From: Polyodon spathula
Taxonomy: Eukaryota > Chordata > Actinopteri > Acipenseriformes > Polyodontidae
Length of the DNA stretch: 64,000 bases
Direction of reading: 5' to 3'
Assembly (NCBI RefSeq): GCF_017654505.1
Contig: NC_054565.1
Location: 6,317,270 to 6,381,269 of the forward strand
Shown piece after piece: positions 1 to 11,314 of the stretch. The notes under the pieces are model-generated. The model had not been told where the DNA came from and did not search any database. It was given only the letters and a program-made list of their open reading frames with translations. Position 1 is the stretch's first letter, and every line of letters begins with the position of its first letter. The translations under genes and the position numbers were made by a program.

Positions 1-187
1 TCACACACAGAGTGGTGGGTGTATAGGATGGCAGGAGGCACACCTTCACACACAGAGCAGTGGGTGTATGGGGTGAGCTGCCCAGTGATGGTATTCACTG
101 GGATCCTTCAAAAGTCTGGATGCTGTTTTGGGCACAATCACTAGGAACTGGACAAGCACTGATGTGCCGAATGGCCTCCTCTTGTAA
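1..187 (+). repeat. Decayed LINE-like 3' fragment
   Basis: The plus strand carries two diverged copies of a TTCACACACAGAG...GTGGGTGTATGG segment, then GGGATCCTTCAAAAGTC and a GATGTGCCGAATGGCCTCCT ending. This wording (THRV-V, GSFKSLD, NGLLL) is a common 3' fragment of dispersed vertebrate retroelements. I recognise the wording but not the clade. No open frame remains. Confidence 0.45.
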
Positions 188-423
188 AATTCCCTTACGT
201 TTTTCTTTTTTTTTTTTTTTTTTTTAATGTTTTTCTACCTAAATACCCATCTATTTAATGCTGCTACATTTAAAAAAAAAGCAGACAGAGAAAGCGTTAT
301 ATAAAGTGTACCAAGCCAATATGCACATTCTAATAGTTTTCCAGCCACGCGTTTTCCAGCACATTAGAAGGCCGTACAGCCCGACATCCTGTAGAACTAC
401 AAGCAGGTTCGGAGAAGACTTAC

Positions 424-467
424 GTTTTGGAGTAGTCCCAGATGACGCAGCGAGGGTCCGAGGTGCC
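424..467 (-). CDS. adgrb2: adgrb2 exon: GAIN domain, last coding exon in window
   Basis: This very short 44-bp exon (residues 801-814 plus two bases) enters in phase 0 and leaves in phase 2. The acceptor is TTCCCACAG and the donor AAAAC|GTAAGTC. It encodes GTSDPRCVIWDYSK, matching GTTDPHCASWDYSR of BAI2 just upstream of the GPS motif. C807 and W810 are the conserved cysteine and tryptophan of the GPS-proximal region. The remainder of the receptor (GPS, seven transmembrane helices, cytoplasmic tail) would continue below position 1. Confidence 0.88.
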
Positions 468-2927
468 CTGTGGGAACAGGAGAAAGTGTTTATCAGTAAC
501 TATCAAGAGAGTTTGGTGGCCGAATTCTAAACTGCACTGGCCAACAGAAGATCAAGTAAAGCAGAAAAAGAATGCGAGTCATCCAATCCACAACAGTAGT
601 GAAATGGGTTGAATAATGAACCGCAGCAGCACCCTCGTAAGGTTTATTATTACTGTTGATGGTCAACAGGGCGGTTTCTCAAAATCACTGTGGTGAACAC
701 ATATACACCAGGGACAGGGGACACCTGAACATGGCAGTGTATTGATTATTTAAGATAATGAAAAATATGAGGAATTCAAGATCTAGCAGCCACTGTACAC
801 ATTAAAAAAAAAATCCCTACGGAGCCACCACGATTAGTAACGAGAAGAAAAAGAGGAAAACAATACAGCCAAAACCCATTTTGATGATAGAAAGTTTGCA
901 AACAGACACTTAATCTGTGCTTTACGGTTCACTGTGCAGCATATTATCATTAGTCACCCTTGCCAAGTGGAAGGACACTGCAGCAAGAGATTCTGCAGTC
1001 TTTACAGTCTCTCTGTGAGCTGTCAGCCTCCTCACTGCATTATTCAAATAGAAGCCAGCCTGGCAAGGGGAGAAAACACAGAGGTGCCAATTGTCCCTCT
1101 TTGGAATTCATTCCTTTTGACCTGCTGTGCGATCCCTCATCTGCTCACACGGCTTAACAGGAGAGAGAGGACTGACCCGGGCTTGTATCGTTTGCAATTG
1201 GGATGCAGTGCTACAGCAGGAAGCTCTTTCCATCTCTGCATGCCCAGAAGACAGGCAGGTCTAACACTAGCAAAGGTACTGACACACTTCAACATCATTC
1301 GTCTCTGTTACATATACTGTCCCTACCCCTGTAACCCGCGTTCTCTGAAGGCTGTAGAGGTATAATCACATTGTCTAAGGTTAAAAAGGTAAATGGGTAC
1401 CCTTTAAATTCAGGATACCACAGAACTGGCCAGGCTTAGGTGCGTCTGTGGTTGTAAATAAACCCTTTCGATTGGTGGGGTATCCACAGGGTGCTGTGTG
1501 CGAACTAAATTGGTTTGGAGGAAGACAAAAGGAGTTGCCACGGGGACCAGAGTTATCCTGGTGAGCTCCTAACCCCAGCTGGAGAGGAAGTGAAAGCAGC
1601 CAGATATGCAGCAGCCCATAGAAATCCCAGGAAGCAATGCTGTAGAGCTTAGGCTATGCCAGTTGGCAGGGAAACAAGAGATCTAACACAGCTTCAAACT
1701 TCTGCTCTTGGTGGCATGTTTCATTGCGTGGTGGCACTTTGGTGGCACTAGAGGGTGCTGTCCCTCACATGTATAAAGGCATTTTGGTTGATATGGCCTC
1801 ATTACATATTTCTATAGCATGTAACTAGAACTGAAGAGCAGCTCCCAAGCTCAAGTGACAGTGCCTTAACCTACCTGAGTAACGGCACTAAGGGTTACTC
1901 TGAATGATAGCCAACAAAGGGAAATAACCAAGAAAACAGCATTTAAAGCTACTGTCACTGTCTATGCTAGCTAGCTTGCTAGTGCTAGCTATGCCAGATA
2001 GCTAGTGGTTTTGGGTTTGCTTGTTTGTTTTTTTTTAAATACTGGGATGTTTATTCAGACCCTGCCCCTGAAGGCTATTTCAGCCCTGTGCACAGTGCAG
2101 CCTGGGCCTGCTGTCTGTGTGGAGAACTCTAACTTTGCTCAGCCTCTCCGGAGCTGTCAAAAGGGCTCTCCCTCAACCACGGGGTTAGTGAGGTCACTGG
2201 GAGTCACTGTATGCACCTGGCAGTGTTTCTGGAAGGTAGCAGTGTGCACACCGCCAGGTCAGGCCATGCTGGGATACATTAGCTGAGCTGCACCATTACA
2301 AGAATCAGTCAGAACCACGCACACACACACACACACACACTGTATGTAGGAATTTATGAATCAGTTTACTTGAGGGCTGATTACATCCTATTAAAGTTTA
2401 ACTGGGAAATGCAGCTGGGAAGGTTCATTTGAAGAACATGGATTGGTGGATTGGCTAAATATGTGACACTCACACTTTCAGACATCTTAGAAAAATACAA
2501 CCCCCCCCACCCCCCGTAGGGACAGGAGTTTGGGTTGCAATGCTTGAGTTTAGCTTTGATAAGGACTGAAGCGTACAGCATGACTCCGAGTGGAGTTCTT
2601 ACACTTAGGCCCTCGTGTTTCTGCAGTGCAGCCTCAGTTTCCATGGCTACAAGCTACCTTTCTGGTCCTAATTAACACCTCTATGCAGTTTCCACTTGTC
2701 TTGCTTTGAACAGGGGCAGATGCTACATTCTAAAGTGATTTATGGAACAGAACAGAAAGCTGATGTGTAATAGGCGAGCATGACAGCGCCCTGCTAACCT
2801 GTACCACCGGAAGAAAGTGAGTGCACAGTGTGAGCAGAGTGGAGTCAAAGGGAAAATAGTGGGAGACATGAACATGCTTTGATTGAACCACTGGTTTGAA
2901 CACCTCGATCCCTCAATGAAGACTTAC
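468..2927. other. adgrb2: adgrb2 intron
   Basis: Intron between the last two coding exons in the window. It holds a GCTAGC-rich palindromic cluster near 1968-2003 and an AC dinucleotide tract near 2319-2340. I see no further exon or gene. Confidence 0.8.
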
Positions 2928-3030
2928 ATTTAAAACTGGCGAGAGCTCCACGACCACCAGCGGCTCCTGTGGTTTGGGAAGCGGCCTGACCGTCACCGTG
3001 AGAACCTTGGAACTGACGACCAAGGGGCTC
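2928..3030 (-). CDS. adgrb2: adgrb2 exon: GAIN domain, subdomain B
   Basis: The exon is 103 bp (completing residue 766, to residue 800), phase 2 in and phase 0 out, with acceptor TCTTTTTCAG and donor AAT|GTAAGTC. It encodes KSPLVVSSKVLTVTVRPLPK and then PQEPLVVVELSPVLN, matching the VTSRVMTVTVRP and VELSYIIN segments of BAI2. This beta-rich part leads to the GPS cleavage site, which lies in exons outside the window. Confidence 0.92.
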
Positions 3031-5691
3031 CTGAAAAAGAAACTGTAACAATGTAATCCAATGACATATACGAATGCCTCAATGTCACCATAGATGGATT
3101 AAGCTCCCCCACCTAAATGCCATAATTTGTTAGTCTGTCAGAGTCAACAGTGACTGAATGACCGGCATCTCTAACCCCCTACCCCCAAGCCTGAGTAAGT
3201 CACAAGCAGACAGAGGCTGCGGTACTGAATGCCCTTGCTATGAATGGAGCTGCACCCCCCTTGTGGGGCTCCGAGGTGCCGCTAGCAATCTGATTAACAG
3301 TCAGTCTGGGTGAATCCATCCCGCAGAGCTGATGACACTGCTGTCAGAGCCTACCGAACAGGAGCTATCAATACAGCGTCCCATCCACTCCTTTCACTTC
3401 GGATGAACCGCGCCATTAATCTTGCGTTTTGATTTGATTTTTAAGTAGGGCACAAACTTCATCTTCTCATTTTTTTTTTTTCTTCTTCTGGAAATTTATA
3501 CTGGGCTTTGGAGATGAAAGATGACAGAATGACAGTGCAAACACAAGCTGAAATAATTTATTTATAGAGAGAGCAGGTACATCTGAAGAGCCTGCAGTTC
3601 TCCACGTATTTCACTGTCCACACTCCCACTGGTCTGATAATACAGAGGAATTCTACCCATGGGTGGTGGGATGGTGTTGGTGATATCTGGGTATGCTCTA
3701 CCCCTGTACACGAAGATACCTGGATATAGGTTTAAATTAGGCTTAAAGCTTTAAAGGTGGGAGTGTGTGTGTCTATATATATATATTGTTCTCTAAAGCA
3801 GAGAGCCAAATCGGAAGAGCTCTCGCCATCAGTACCAGCACTCCATTAAAACCATTTGACTGTTCTCCTGTCTTGCACATGCATGTTTTGTTTCCTGAAA
3901 ACTACATGGCCCATGGAGTTAATCATTGTTTTTTTTTTTATAACATTTTAGAAGGACAGCAAGCCACCAGTCTGCCTCTGATTAACACGGCCTCTCCTCT
4001 TCCACACACCCGTCGTTGCTCTGGGTAGCAGTCTAATACACTGCAGCCAACAGGGAAGAGCAGGGGGGGTCCGTGAAAACTGAACAACAACTCAGCCCTG
4101 CGGTGGAGTGGCTGACTGTTCAAAGCAGTGACAGCGGGTGCCATGACTAAACACGGCACACTGCACAGTGGCTGAACTCGGCAATACACAGCAACTGGAG
4201 CAGAACAGAAACAAGGAGACATTCAACCAGGCTTTTCTTTTACTCTTTCCAACATACTCCACGTTTTCGATTTTTTTTCTGCTCTATTATTTTTTTCCCC
4301 CTCTGGATTTGAAGGTATTCCAATCTTCGAATTTTTTAACCCTTCAATGAGTGTCCAAAGGCGTTTTTTTAAGATGCTGTGTCGTACAGCAATAATTACT
4401 AACATGGTTGGTTCATTGTACTGTATAACCAACGTTAAGAGATCTAGCTCTTTTTGTATCCTATCCTGTGTGGGGTTTTTTTTTCTTTTTTTTCTTTATC
4501 TGATCTCATTTTAGAATCTATCTTAATTAAAATCCAACAACTGAAATGTGCGGGGGCAGACTGCAACGTTCCAAATGATACTTTCTTTTCCATACACTTC
4601 TACTGCTGTTATATAAACAGAATACCTTATGAATGTTCATACACTAATATTTCTTTCTTAATTTCGAATGGTGATGTTGAAACTAAATGACCCCCTCCTG
4701 GGGTAATACTTGTACGCCAGTCTTGTGAGTCTGTCTTAGTTGAACAGCATTGTGATGAAGACAGCGAGAGTCCCCAATAGGTAAAGCTATAAAACTGTGG
4801 ATCAACTCCCAAACTTCTGTTCCAAGCAGAACTGTGACTGCCTCACTGCTTGCACTAGCTAGACTGAACAGGAGGTAAAACAAATAAACAATGCTGTTGC
4901 ACTGTTGTTACTTTATTTTTATGATCCCACACATGTGCCTCTTATTAAGTAGCACAGGCTGCACCTTTAGAGAAACACTACTGTACATTTCAGTCTTTTT
5001 AAGGGTCTCGTTTGCCAGCTGACTGATTAAAAGATACGACTCATTTAGAAGTATTTAAATCTCACAGCATTGATCACATAACATTAAGGGCTCTGAGAAT
5101 GATACCTGAATTCATTAAAAAAGACATTTCTTTTGGCTCTCCGTCCTCCACACAGCTGGATACCTGCTTCCCCAGAAGCAGAAGCCTCAGCATCCTAATG
5201 GGCCAGAAATGACTGAGTCGTCTCTAATGCTCTACTCAGGCTCCCAGGAAGATGATCGCATGTGATTTTATTCAAGTACCTTTTAAGGCTCATCTGTGCT
5301 CTTGTTTTCAATGAAAGCATAAAATGTTAAAGAAAAATGTTAAAAGATTCAGTTACACTTTAGTTGAGGGATCCTTTGCAAGTGATTATTCAAGTTTACG
5401 TATGCTATTAACAGTAACAGATGATGCCTCGCTATAATCTATAACTGAAATTCTGTTGTGCTACAGCTTATAATGTTACAAAAGATTATATTACATGATT
5501 CATATATAATCACTTATAACGGGTCCCTAAACTAAAGTGCTGGCAGAGCTGCGCTGTATCATTAGTGGTTCATTCTGTTCCCTCCTGCCCCCTGTAGCTC
5601 CAATCTCGGTGCCCGTATCCCCCTCCCTTGGTGAAACCACAGTAAAATGTCTCAGGCTGACACAAGGCAGACTCTCCCCGCTGTTGCTTAC
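3031..5691. other. adgrb2: adgrb2 intron
   Basis: Intron with an AT-rich 3' half. It contains a 184-bp inverted-repeat element (5356-5539) close to the upstream exon. The small ORFs here have no recognisable family signature. Confidence 0.8.
5356..5539. mobile_element. MITE-like element with terminal inverted repeats
   Basis: The left end CACTTTAGTTGAGGGATCC and the right end, whose reverse complement is CACTTTAGTTTAGGGACCC, form imperfect inverted repeats 184 bp apart. Similarity continues inward (AAGTGATTAT on both sides). There is no coding capacity. This is typical of a non-autonomous DNA transposon. I cannot assign the superfamily or a clean target duplication. Confidence 0.7.
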
Positions 5692-5767
5692 TTGGGCGCC
5701 GGCAGGATCAGCCCCAGTGTTCGATACAGGATGGCTCCTATTACGAAGTACGAGGCGTCATCCGATT
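5692..5767 (-). CDS. adgrb2: adgrb2 exon: GAIN domain, subdomain B
   Basis: The exon is 76 bp (residues 741-765 plus two bases), phase 1 in and phase 2 out, with acceptor CTCCTTTTAG and donor CCAA|GTAAGC. It encodes [19 protein letters not shown] and then LILPAP, matching the [18 protein letters not shown] stretch of BAI2. Because the intron is phase 2 and starts GTAA, reading through the donor gives an immediate in-frame TAA. Confidence 0.92.
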
Positions 5768-7512
5768 CTAAAAGGAGCAACCAAAAAAAAGATGTGCGTT
5801 ACTGCCCTCTGCACACTGGACTGACCCCTTTAATCAAATTCACTTGGTAAGCTGCTTTTTTTCACTCGTGGAAAAACAGGCAGATAGACAGGCAGACAGA
5901 TGGTGTGAAGAGAAGTAGGCAGATGGAGACAGACAGACAGACCACAAGGGCATACTGTGTGCAGCAGACAGATGACCAGACAGGCTATCAGACATACAGA
6001 CAGATTATATATATATAATTTGAACTACTTTCTGAATATAGTTCTAAAAAGCAGCCTGTGACTCTTGGAATAAGAAAATGAAACAAACACACAAGCACTC
6101 AAAATAAAATAATAAAAAGCACATGAATTTTTAACCGCCTGGGCGAGAGAGGGCACTTTTCATTTCAAAGAGCGAAGAAGGCTTGCTTTGCTCTGCTTGC
6201 TGAGGAGCAGCGGCTGTCGGTCTCTTTGAGGTCTGTGCGGCAGGCTGTTTGCTGAGCAGACAGGATTCACAGGCAATGCTTTGAGTTTTTTCTAAATCTC
6301 AGAGACGACAGGGCATTGGGGAATGTTTGCTGAGAATTTCTTTTCATCGGTCGTCAATATTTAAGCTTGCAGGCTACAGACTGGGAGAGGCTCGCTGGTA
6401 AATATTTGCCACCGGAGCCATCTCGCTGTCGCCATGGCGCCCTTTGGGTTAGATTATTATGGGGTGGTGCACTGGATCCATAGCTAGTGTACCCTTTTTA
6501 TGATCATCAAACATTACAAAGGAAAGAAATGAAAACAGCTGACTCTCGAGATCGAATTCATCTCTCAACGCAAGGCACAGAATCAGGACCCCTTGTGTAG
6601 GACAAATGGGCCTGCAAACACCACTGAATGAATGGGTGTGTGCACACAGTCAGAGCTGAACACAAACCACTTGGATTACAGAGCCTGCTTTCACTCCCCT
6701 TGTCCACAGAGCTCTGCTGTCAGTGCCTCTGTCAAACATGTCTGTATAACCAAACTGGAAAAAAAAAATCAATGCTGCTTCCAGACTCCTGAAAACACAA
6801 AACCTCAGTTTGACTTCAAATTGTAATTAAGCTCTGCAGAAGACGAGAGCACATTTCTTTCTCTCCTAGTTTTTTTCTCTTTGTTTTTTGGAAATGGAGT
6901 GGGGCTGACAAGCAGAGGGCTGTGCGTTCAAATTGGATTGATTCCCATTCTGATGTCGCCAGGTTCTTTTTTTTTATTCTAATGCTGTTCGATCCCAACA
7001 GAAACCAGACCTGAAGACTGCCACGTGAAACAGATTGCAAGATCTCTCTATTCTCGTCCCCTCCACTCCTGTTCAAATGTAAAGGGATTGCAAAAGCTTG
7101 CACACAAAAAACACAGAAATAATCCTAACAGTTATAATACAGCTAAACAAGGTCAGAGCATCTCTTTTGATTCAATCAATGCAATTTTTGTAGGTGCCGT
7201 TACCCAAAGTCATTCTGAATTTATTTCTTATTTTTCTAAATATTAAAAAAAATTCAAAATGAATGCCAGGCAGTTAATTTTTGATATCCCAAGGCCATGC
7301 CATGTAAGTTCAACTGCAGAATAAAATTAAGCTTGAATGATTTGAGAAATGAATACATTTGCTTCAAGAATCAACCTTGAAATGACAAATGATTCACAAA
7401 AACAAATGTATAAAAGAATGTGTTCCGAATGCAATACACAGAATTGCATACACAGGTGGAGCTGTTCAGGAAGCATGGCACAGAAAAGGGTTGCGACAGC
7501 TGCCCTGCCCAC
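5768..7512. other. adgrb2: adgrb2 intron
   Basis: Intron with a GACA-type tetranucleotide tract near 5877-6003, a GC-richer stretch around 6130-6470 without recognisable repeats, and no further exon I can support. Confidence 0.75.
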
Positions 7513-7659
7513 CTGATGATGCCAGGGTGAAGACCTCCTTGGGGATGAAGAGCTTGTCTTCCGAGCTCCTAGCCCAGTCCTTCATCCCTCTTCTGCCCTT
7601 CGTTGGGAAGTGGATGTCGCTGGAGACGGCCGTCACTGGCTCGCGCTGGATGCTGATCA
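7513..7659 (-). CDS. adgrb2: adgrb2 exon: GAIN domain
   Basis: The exon is 147 bp (residues 692-740 plus one base), phase 1-1, with acceptor CTGCCCACAG and donor TCAG|GTGGGC. It encodes [19 protein letters not shown], then [18 protein letters not shown] and [11 protein letters not shown]. The joined protein continues directly into [11 protein letters not shown]. The glycine- and proline-rich insert I recall in mammalian BAI2 at this boundary is missing, so this version resembles the short BAI3 junction. Confidence 0.94.
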
Positions 7660-8147
7660 CTGTGGGCAGAGAGCCGCTCTGAGTCCTCGCATTAAACTGC
7701 ACAGCAAAACTACACACACCACCTTGAGAAAGCATGGGTCCAATACTTGAATACACGTTCCCTTGGTTAACTGGCCAGATATATTTCAATAGGTGGTGCG
7801 TGGAACTAAGCGATGACACACTGCTGTGCAATGTAGCAAGGTATCAGTCTATCTGTATTAAATGAGGCTGCCTAATGTAACTGAAGAAAGTGAATACATT
7901 CGTCTGACCTCAGAACCATTCACATTTGTACCCCCAGAATAGGACCTCTTCTTTCCCATCTAAGATCACCCAATTAGCCCCCAAAGCCAGGGACTGAAAT
8001 AAGTTTAGCTGCAGTTTGATCCAATCTGGGTTTAACATTGTTACCTGTAGACTGTGGCTAATCAAGCTCATAGTAAAACCTGGAATGGCTCAACCTGCCC
8101 TGCAATGTGATTTTTAATAAAAGTATGTGTGTGCGTCTCGGACTCAC
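7660..8147. other. adgrb2: adgrb2 intron
   Basis: A 488-bp intron. I see nothing in it beyond the splice signals. Confidence 0.8.
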
Positions 8148-8256
8148 CAAGGTTGTCGGCGACAATGAGAGAGCTCTGGAATGCTTTGAGAGCATCCCCG
8201 ATCAGGTGGATGAAATCCTCCACGACCCGCATCAGATGCACTGAGCCCGGGGAAAC
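8148..8256 (-). CDS. adgrb2: adgrb2 exon: GAIN domain
   Basis: The exon is 109 bp (residues 656-691 plus one base), phase 0 in and phase 1 out, with acceptor CTGTGTGCAG and donor CTTG|GTGAGTCC. It encodes [18 protein letters not shown], then [18 protein letters not shown]. The [12 protein letters not shown] string separates BAI2 from BAI3 (which has a MMDFQNSYL-like string) and is one of the firmest paralogue markers in the window. Confidence 0.95.
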
Positions 8257-9563
8257 CTGCACACAGAGCACAGCACGACAATGCTGAGCACAGCCAGCAG
8301 AGGCACTGCAGCACCAACCCACTGGAATCACACGCAATACAATCCAACACAACGGGAGACTAAATGCAAAACAACGGCAGTGACCACTACTACCCCATTC
8401 TAGACGGTTCGTCTAACTCTCCTTATATCCCTAGACGTGGACAAATTCAAAAACTTGTCCTAAGAAATTATCATCACAACTGAATAAGCTGCACTGTAGA
8501 TATGTTAAAAAATAATAATAATAAAAAATAATACGCTGTGACAAATGTACTTTCGGCAGCTCTGCGGTATTCCCTGCATCACCAGCAGATGATCTGAAGG
8601 AAAGCAGCTTTCTGAAAGTAATTCCATCTGCCTGACAGCTGATTACTGGCCACCGTCTCTATCTCTCTCTCTCTCCTACCCACTCGCCCCCGGCAGTCGG
8701 TGTGGTGTTGCGTGCTGTCTGCTCGTAACGAAGCGGCTAAACCTAGCGCTGTGGCTGGTGATTGATCATCCCCACTGTGATCAATACGTCTCAGGCCCTT
8801 TTTGTTATTAAAAAAAAAAAAAAGTTGCAATCATAAAGGCTTTAACAGAGTGATTATGGCCAGGGACAGCACTTGAGCGTGCCAGAAAGCAGAACGAGTC
8901 TCTTTAACACAGACTCCGGCTACCAACAGATGATTGCCTCGCTTCCTTGCTCTGGTCCTGAATGCAGCTTTTTTGCAGTGGAAAAATAAAGTAAAAAAAA
9001 CAGCTTGTATTTTAATAAGCAGAAAACAATCCACACAATAAGACTATCAGAACAAGGGGACTGTAATGCTTAACTTGTAACTGGGACACCTGTAGTAAGC
9101 ACTGTTTCAACCGATGTCAGGTGTTTAAATTGTTAGCTAAAAAGTGTTTGAATTCTTCTAGAGCAGGGGTGCCCAATCTCAGTCCTGGAGGGCCATTCCA
9201 CTCCAGGTTTAAGAGGTAACATGATCGAATTAGCTACTTCAGGGTCTGGATGGAGGTTCGATTGCTTCAATTAAACAATTCAGAACAGGGTTGGAGTGGG
9301 AGGGCCAGCACTGGCCAACCCTGCTCTAGAGGGACACGTGACCTTTATTCTGTAATGCTTAGTTACTTCTTGGAATCTCCAGCAAAGGCAGTTCTTTACA
9401 ATGATTAACGGAACAGACATCGCTTTTGATCCCTGTGTAGCTTGGATATGTAGATACACGTCAACCAAGCACCCACTGTGCTGCCTTAGTCAGATCTTCA
9501 GCTTTGACCGGAACTCAATTCTAACCGGAACTGACCAATCTTAGTTTTTCGACAGCAACGTAC
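8257..9563. other. adgrb2: adgrb2 intron
   Basis: A 1.3-kb intron carrying a hAT-type MITE at 9164-9323, an AATAAT tract near 8506-8532 and a CT run near 8658-8676. No other gene is visible. Confidence 0.8.
9164..9323. mobile_element. Non-autonomous hAT-type element, 160 bp, with 8-bp target duplication
   Basis: The left end CAGGGGTGCCCAAT matches the reverse complement of the right end, CAGGGTTGGCCAGT. The flanks are TTCTAGAG (9156-9163) and CTCTAGAG (9324-9331), equal at 7 of 8 positions, as expected for a hAT target-site duplication. The internal GTCCTGGAGGGCC wording is common in fish hAT MITEs. There is no coding capacity. Confidence 0.8.
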
Positions 9564-9632
9564 CTGCTGTGCATCGTCCCATTTCTCCCTGTTTACCACA
9601 TCCAACATGAGGCTGACTACCTGGAAGAATCT
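9564..9632 (-). CDS. adgrb2: adgrb2 exon: GAIN domain, short internal exon
   Basis: This small 69-bp, phase 0-0 exon (residues 633-655) encodes [12 protein letters not shown] and [10 protein letters not shown]. Its human counterpart reads almost the same apart from the LMLDVVNR section. The acceptor is CCTCTATAG, with a polypyrimidine tract made of repeated CTCTCTC. The donor is CAG|GTACGT. It is too short for ordinary ORF searches and was recognised by splice sites and homology. It is symmetric, so skipping would remove 23 residues in frame. Confidence 0.9.
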
Positions 9633-10421
9633 CTATAGAGGAGAGAGGAGAGAGGAGAGCGGAAGGGTCAGACAGTCTCCCTGGACTAAAGAATGTTAGC
9701 ATAGATTTGGTCGTTTGGGCTTAGCCTTTACTTTATTAATAACAACGTAATGACCACATTTATAACACATCCATGCACATTTTAATAAGCGTTAAACTTT
9801 AGATCACCCTTAGAAATGCATCCCAGTGGTTTTACTAGATGCATATCATTGAATGCGTCCCTTGTTGTGAAAAATGAATGACATAAAATATTATACTCCT
9901 GGTCTGGGGATTGAAGTCAGTTTACATTCACCATGATTCCAACCACAAATACAGTACATTATGGTTAAACTGCAATCTAAAATCCCTGCTGTACAGAGAA
10001 CGACCCCAATGCATTTAAATAAAACTGGCACGCAAGGTTGATTTCCACTATGTGCTGGGAATGGCTGGAGCACTTGGAGGAATTCTTATTTCTGTGTACA
10101 GGAAATTGAGGCTGAAAAACATTGCTCGCCCTTCGCCCTGTACCACGCTGAGCATCATTTTAGCGGTGTGTGATTCACTGTGTGATCTCACCCATCCTGA
10201 TTCTTAGATTATTTATTATTGCTAACATCAGTGCCATGCTCAGTAAAGCTGAACCATTAGGATCCTTTAAAAGCCAATTAGACAAGGCTGTGAGATCAAT
10301 CAGCCTCTAGGAATAGCCTCTTCTCATTCTGAACTTTTCGGAACCATCATCATCATGATGTCCCTAGTTTTTAGGGGAGGGGGGTCCATGTGCCTGCTGC
10401 ACAGGGAGTCTTTCTCCTCAC
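9633..10421. other. adgrb2: adgrb2 intron
   Basis: A 789-bp intron. The end nearest the downstream exon carries the CTCTCTC repeats that serve as polypyrimidine tract (about 9633-9660). A decayed LINE-like piece lies at 10225-10345. Confidence 0.75.
10225..10345 (+). repeat. Decayed LINE-like 3' fragment
   Basis: The segment with GGATCCTTTAAAAGCCAATT, AGACAAGGCTGTGAGATC and a GAATAGCCTCTTCTC ending matches the layout of the fragment at the window start (GSFK...LD...GLLL), again on the plus strand. It is diverged and non-coding. Confidence 0.4.
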
Positions 10422-10616
10422 CTGTATGTCGTCTGCTGCTGGGATGTAGGTTGCTCTCTTGAAGGTGTCGGTCACATTTCGGAGAATCTCCACTGAGAAC
10501 AAGAGGTCTCCGCTGTAATAGCTCTTCCGGGACATTAACTCGAGGAGACTCCTCACGATCTGAGACATACCTTCCCCAGCCAGGGTCCTCTGACCCTTCG
10601 CAAGATGCTCTCGAAG
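10422..10616 (-). CDS. adgrb2: adgrb2 exon: GAIN domain, subdomain A start
   Basis: The exon is 195 bp (residues 568-632), phase 0-0, with acceptor CTCTCTGCAG preceded by a long C-rich tract and donor CAG|GTGAGGAG. It encodes [19 protein letters not shown], then [34 protein letters not shown] and [10 protein letters not shown]. This is the helical part of the GAIN domain, which supports autoproteolysis in adhesion GPCRs. It is the best conserved segment against remembered BAI2. N-V-T is a glycosylation site. Confidence 0.95.
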
Positions 10617-11207
10617 CTGCAGAGAGTGAGGGGGGGAGGGGGGCGACAGGGAAACAAACCTGGGTTACAGGCGGACAATTTGCTTTCGAGTCTGACGGGG
10701 TCAACAGAATTTTGGTTTTGGAATAAAAATGCCCGATATTAACTTTCGCTTCTTCACTGCTCTTGTGCAATTTCTATATTTAGTTTGGGGACTTATTCAG
10801 TGAGAGATTACGAACAGATTAAACAGTGCTTTGACAATTGAGAATAAAACCCTGCGTGACCACCAGTCATTGATATACCAAGAGTGGCATGGAAAGGACC
10901 ACAGCCAGCAATGGCACCATGGGCTACTCCATATCCTATTACAACAGACTATTGAAATCCTGTCGGTACATCAAATGCGATTACACTGCATGGTTGAACT
11001 AACAAATACGCTTCTACAGAATTCATAGTGAATTCATCTTACATGAAGAACACGTCCACTCAAGATTCAGGACACAACCCTCAACTCTTAATGCGTTCCT
11101 CATGAGCAGGCACTTTATTAAATAATGTGACAGAAAATAAAGGTCTGACTCTAATCCCTTGGATAGACCCCATTAGAGCAGATACTGAGAGTTGAATTTG
11201 CACCTAC
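10617..11207. other. adgrb2: adgrb2 intron
   Basis: A 591-bp intron with a C-rich polypyrimidine tract at the acceptor (10626-10650, G-rich on the plus strand). Nothing else is recognised. Confidence 0.8.
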
Positions 11208-11314
11208 TGATAGATGTAAGTATCTGTACTCGTGTGAGATGCATCTGGCGAAGCTCGGAGGGCCCCAGTAAGCAACTCCATTAGTGTCCAGCAAACAACG
11301 ACGACTGGCAGATC
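11208..11314 (-). CDS. adgrb2: adgrb2 exon: hormone-receptor domain, second part
   Basis: The exon is 107 bp (residues 532-567), entering in phase 1 and leaving in phase 0. The acceptor is TGTCCACAG. The protein reads [20 protein letters not shown] and then [16 protein letters not shown], completing the HormR domain; the RRC, YW and ARC residues are family landmarks. I place the donor at TCA|GTAGGT because only this choice joins LHLS to LREHLAKG as in other BAI proteins. The alternative GTAG|GTGCAA three bases downstream, at GTGCAA, would break the frame. Confidence 0.9.

Noticed and set aside
11190..11208. Alternative donor GTAG|GTGCAA for the second HormR exon
   Set aside because: It would add four bases and break the frame into [17 protein letters not shown] keeps frame and homology.
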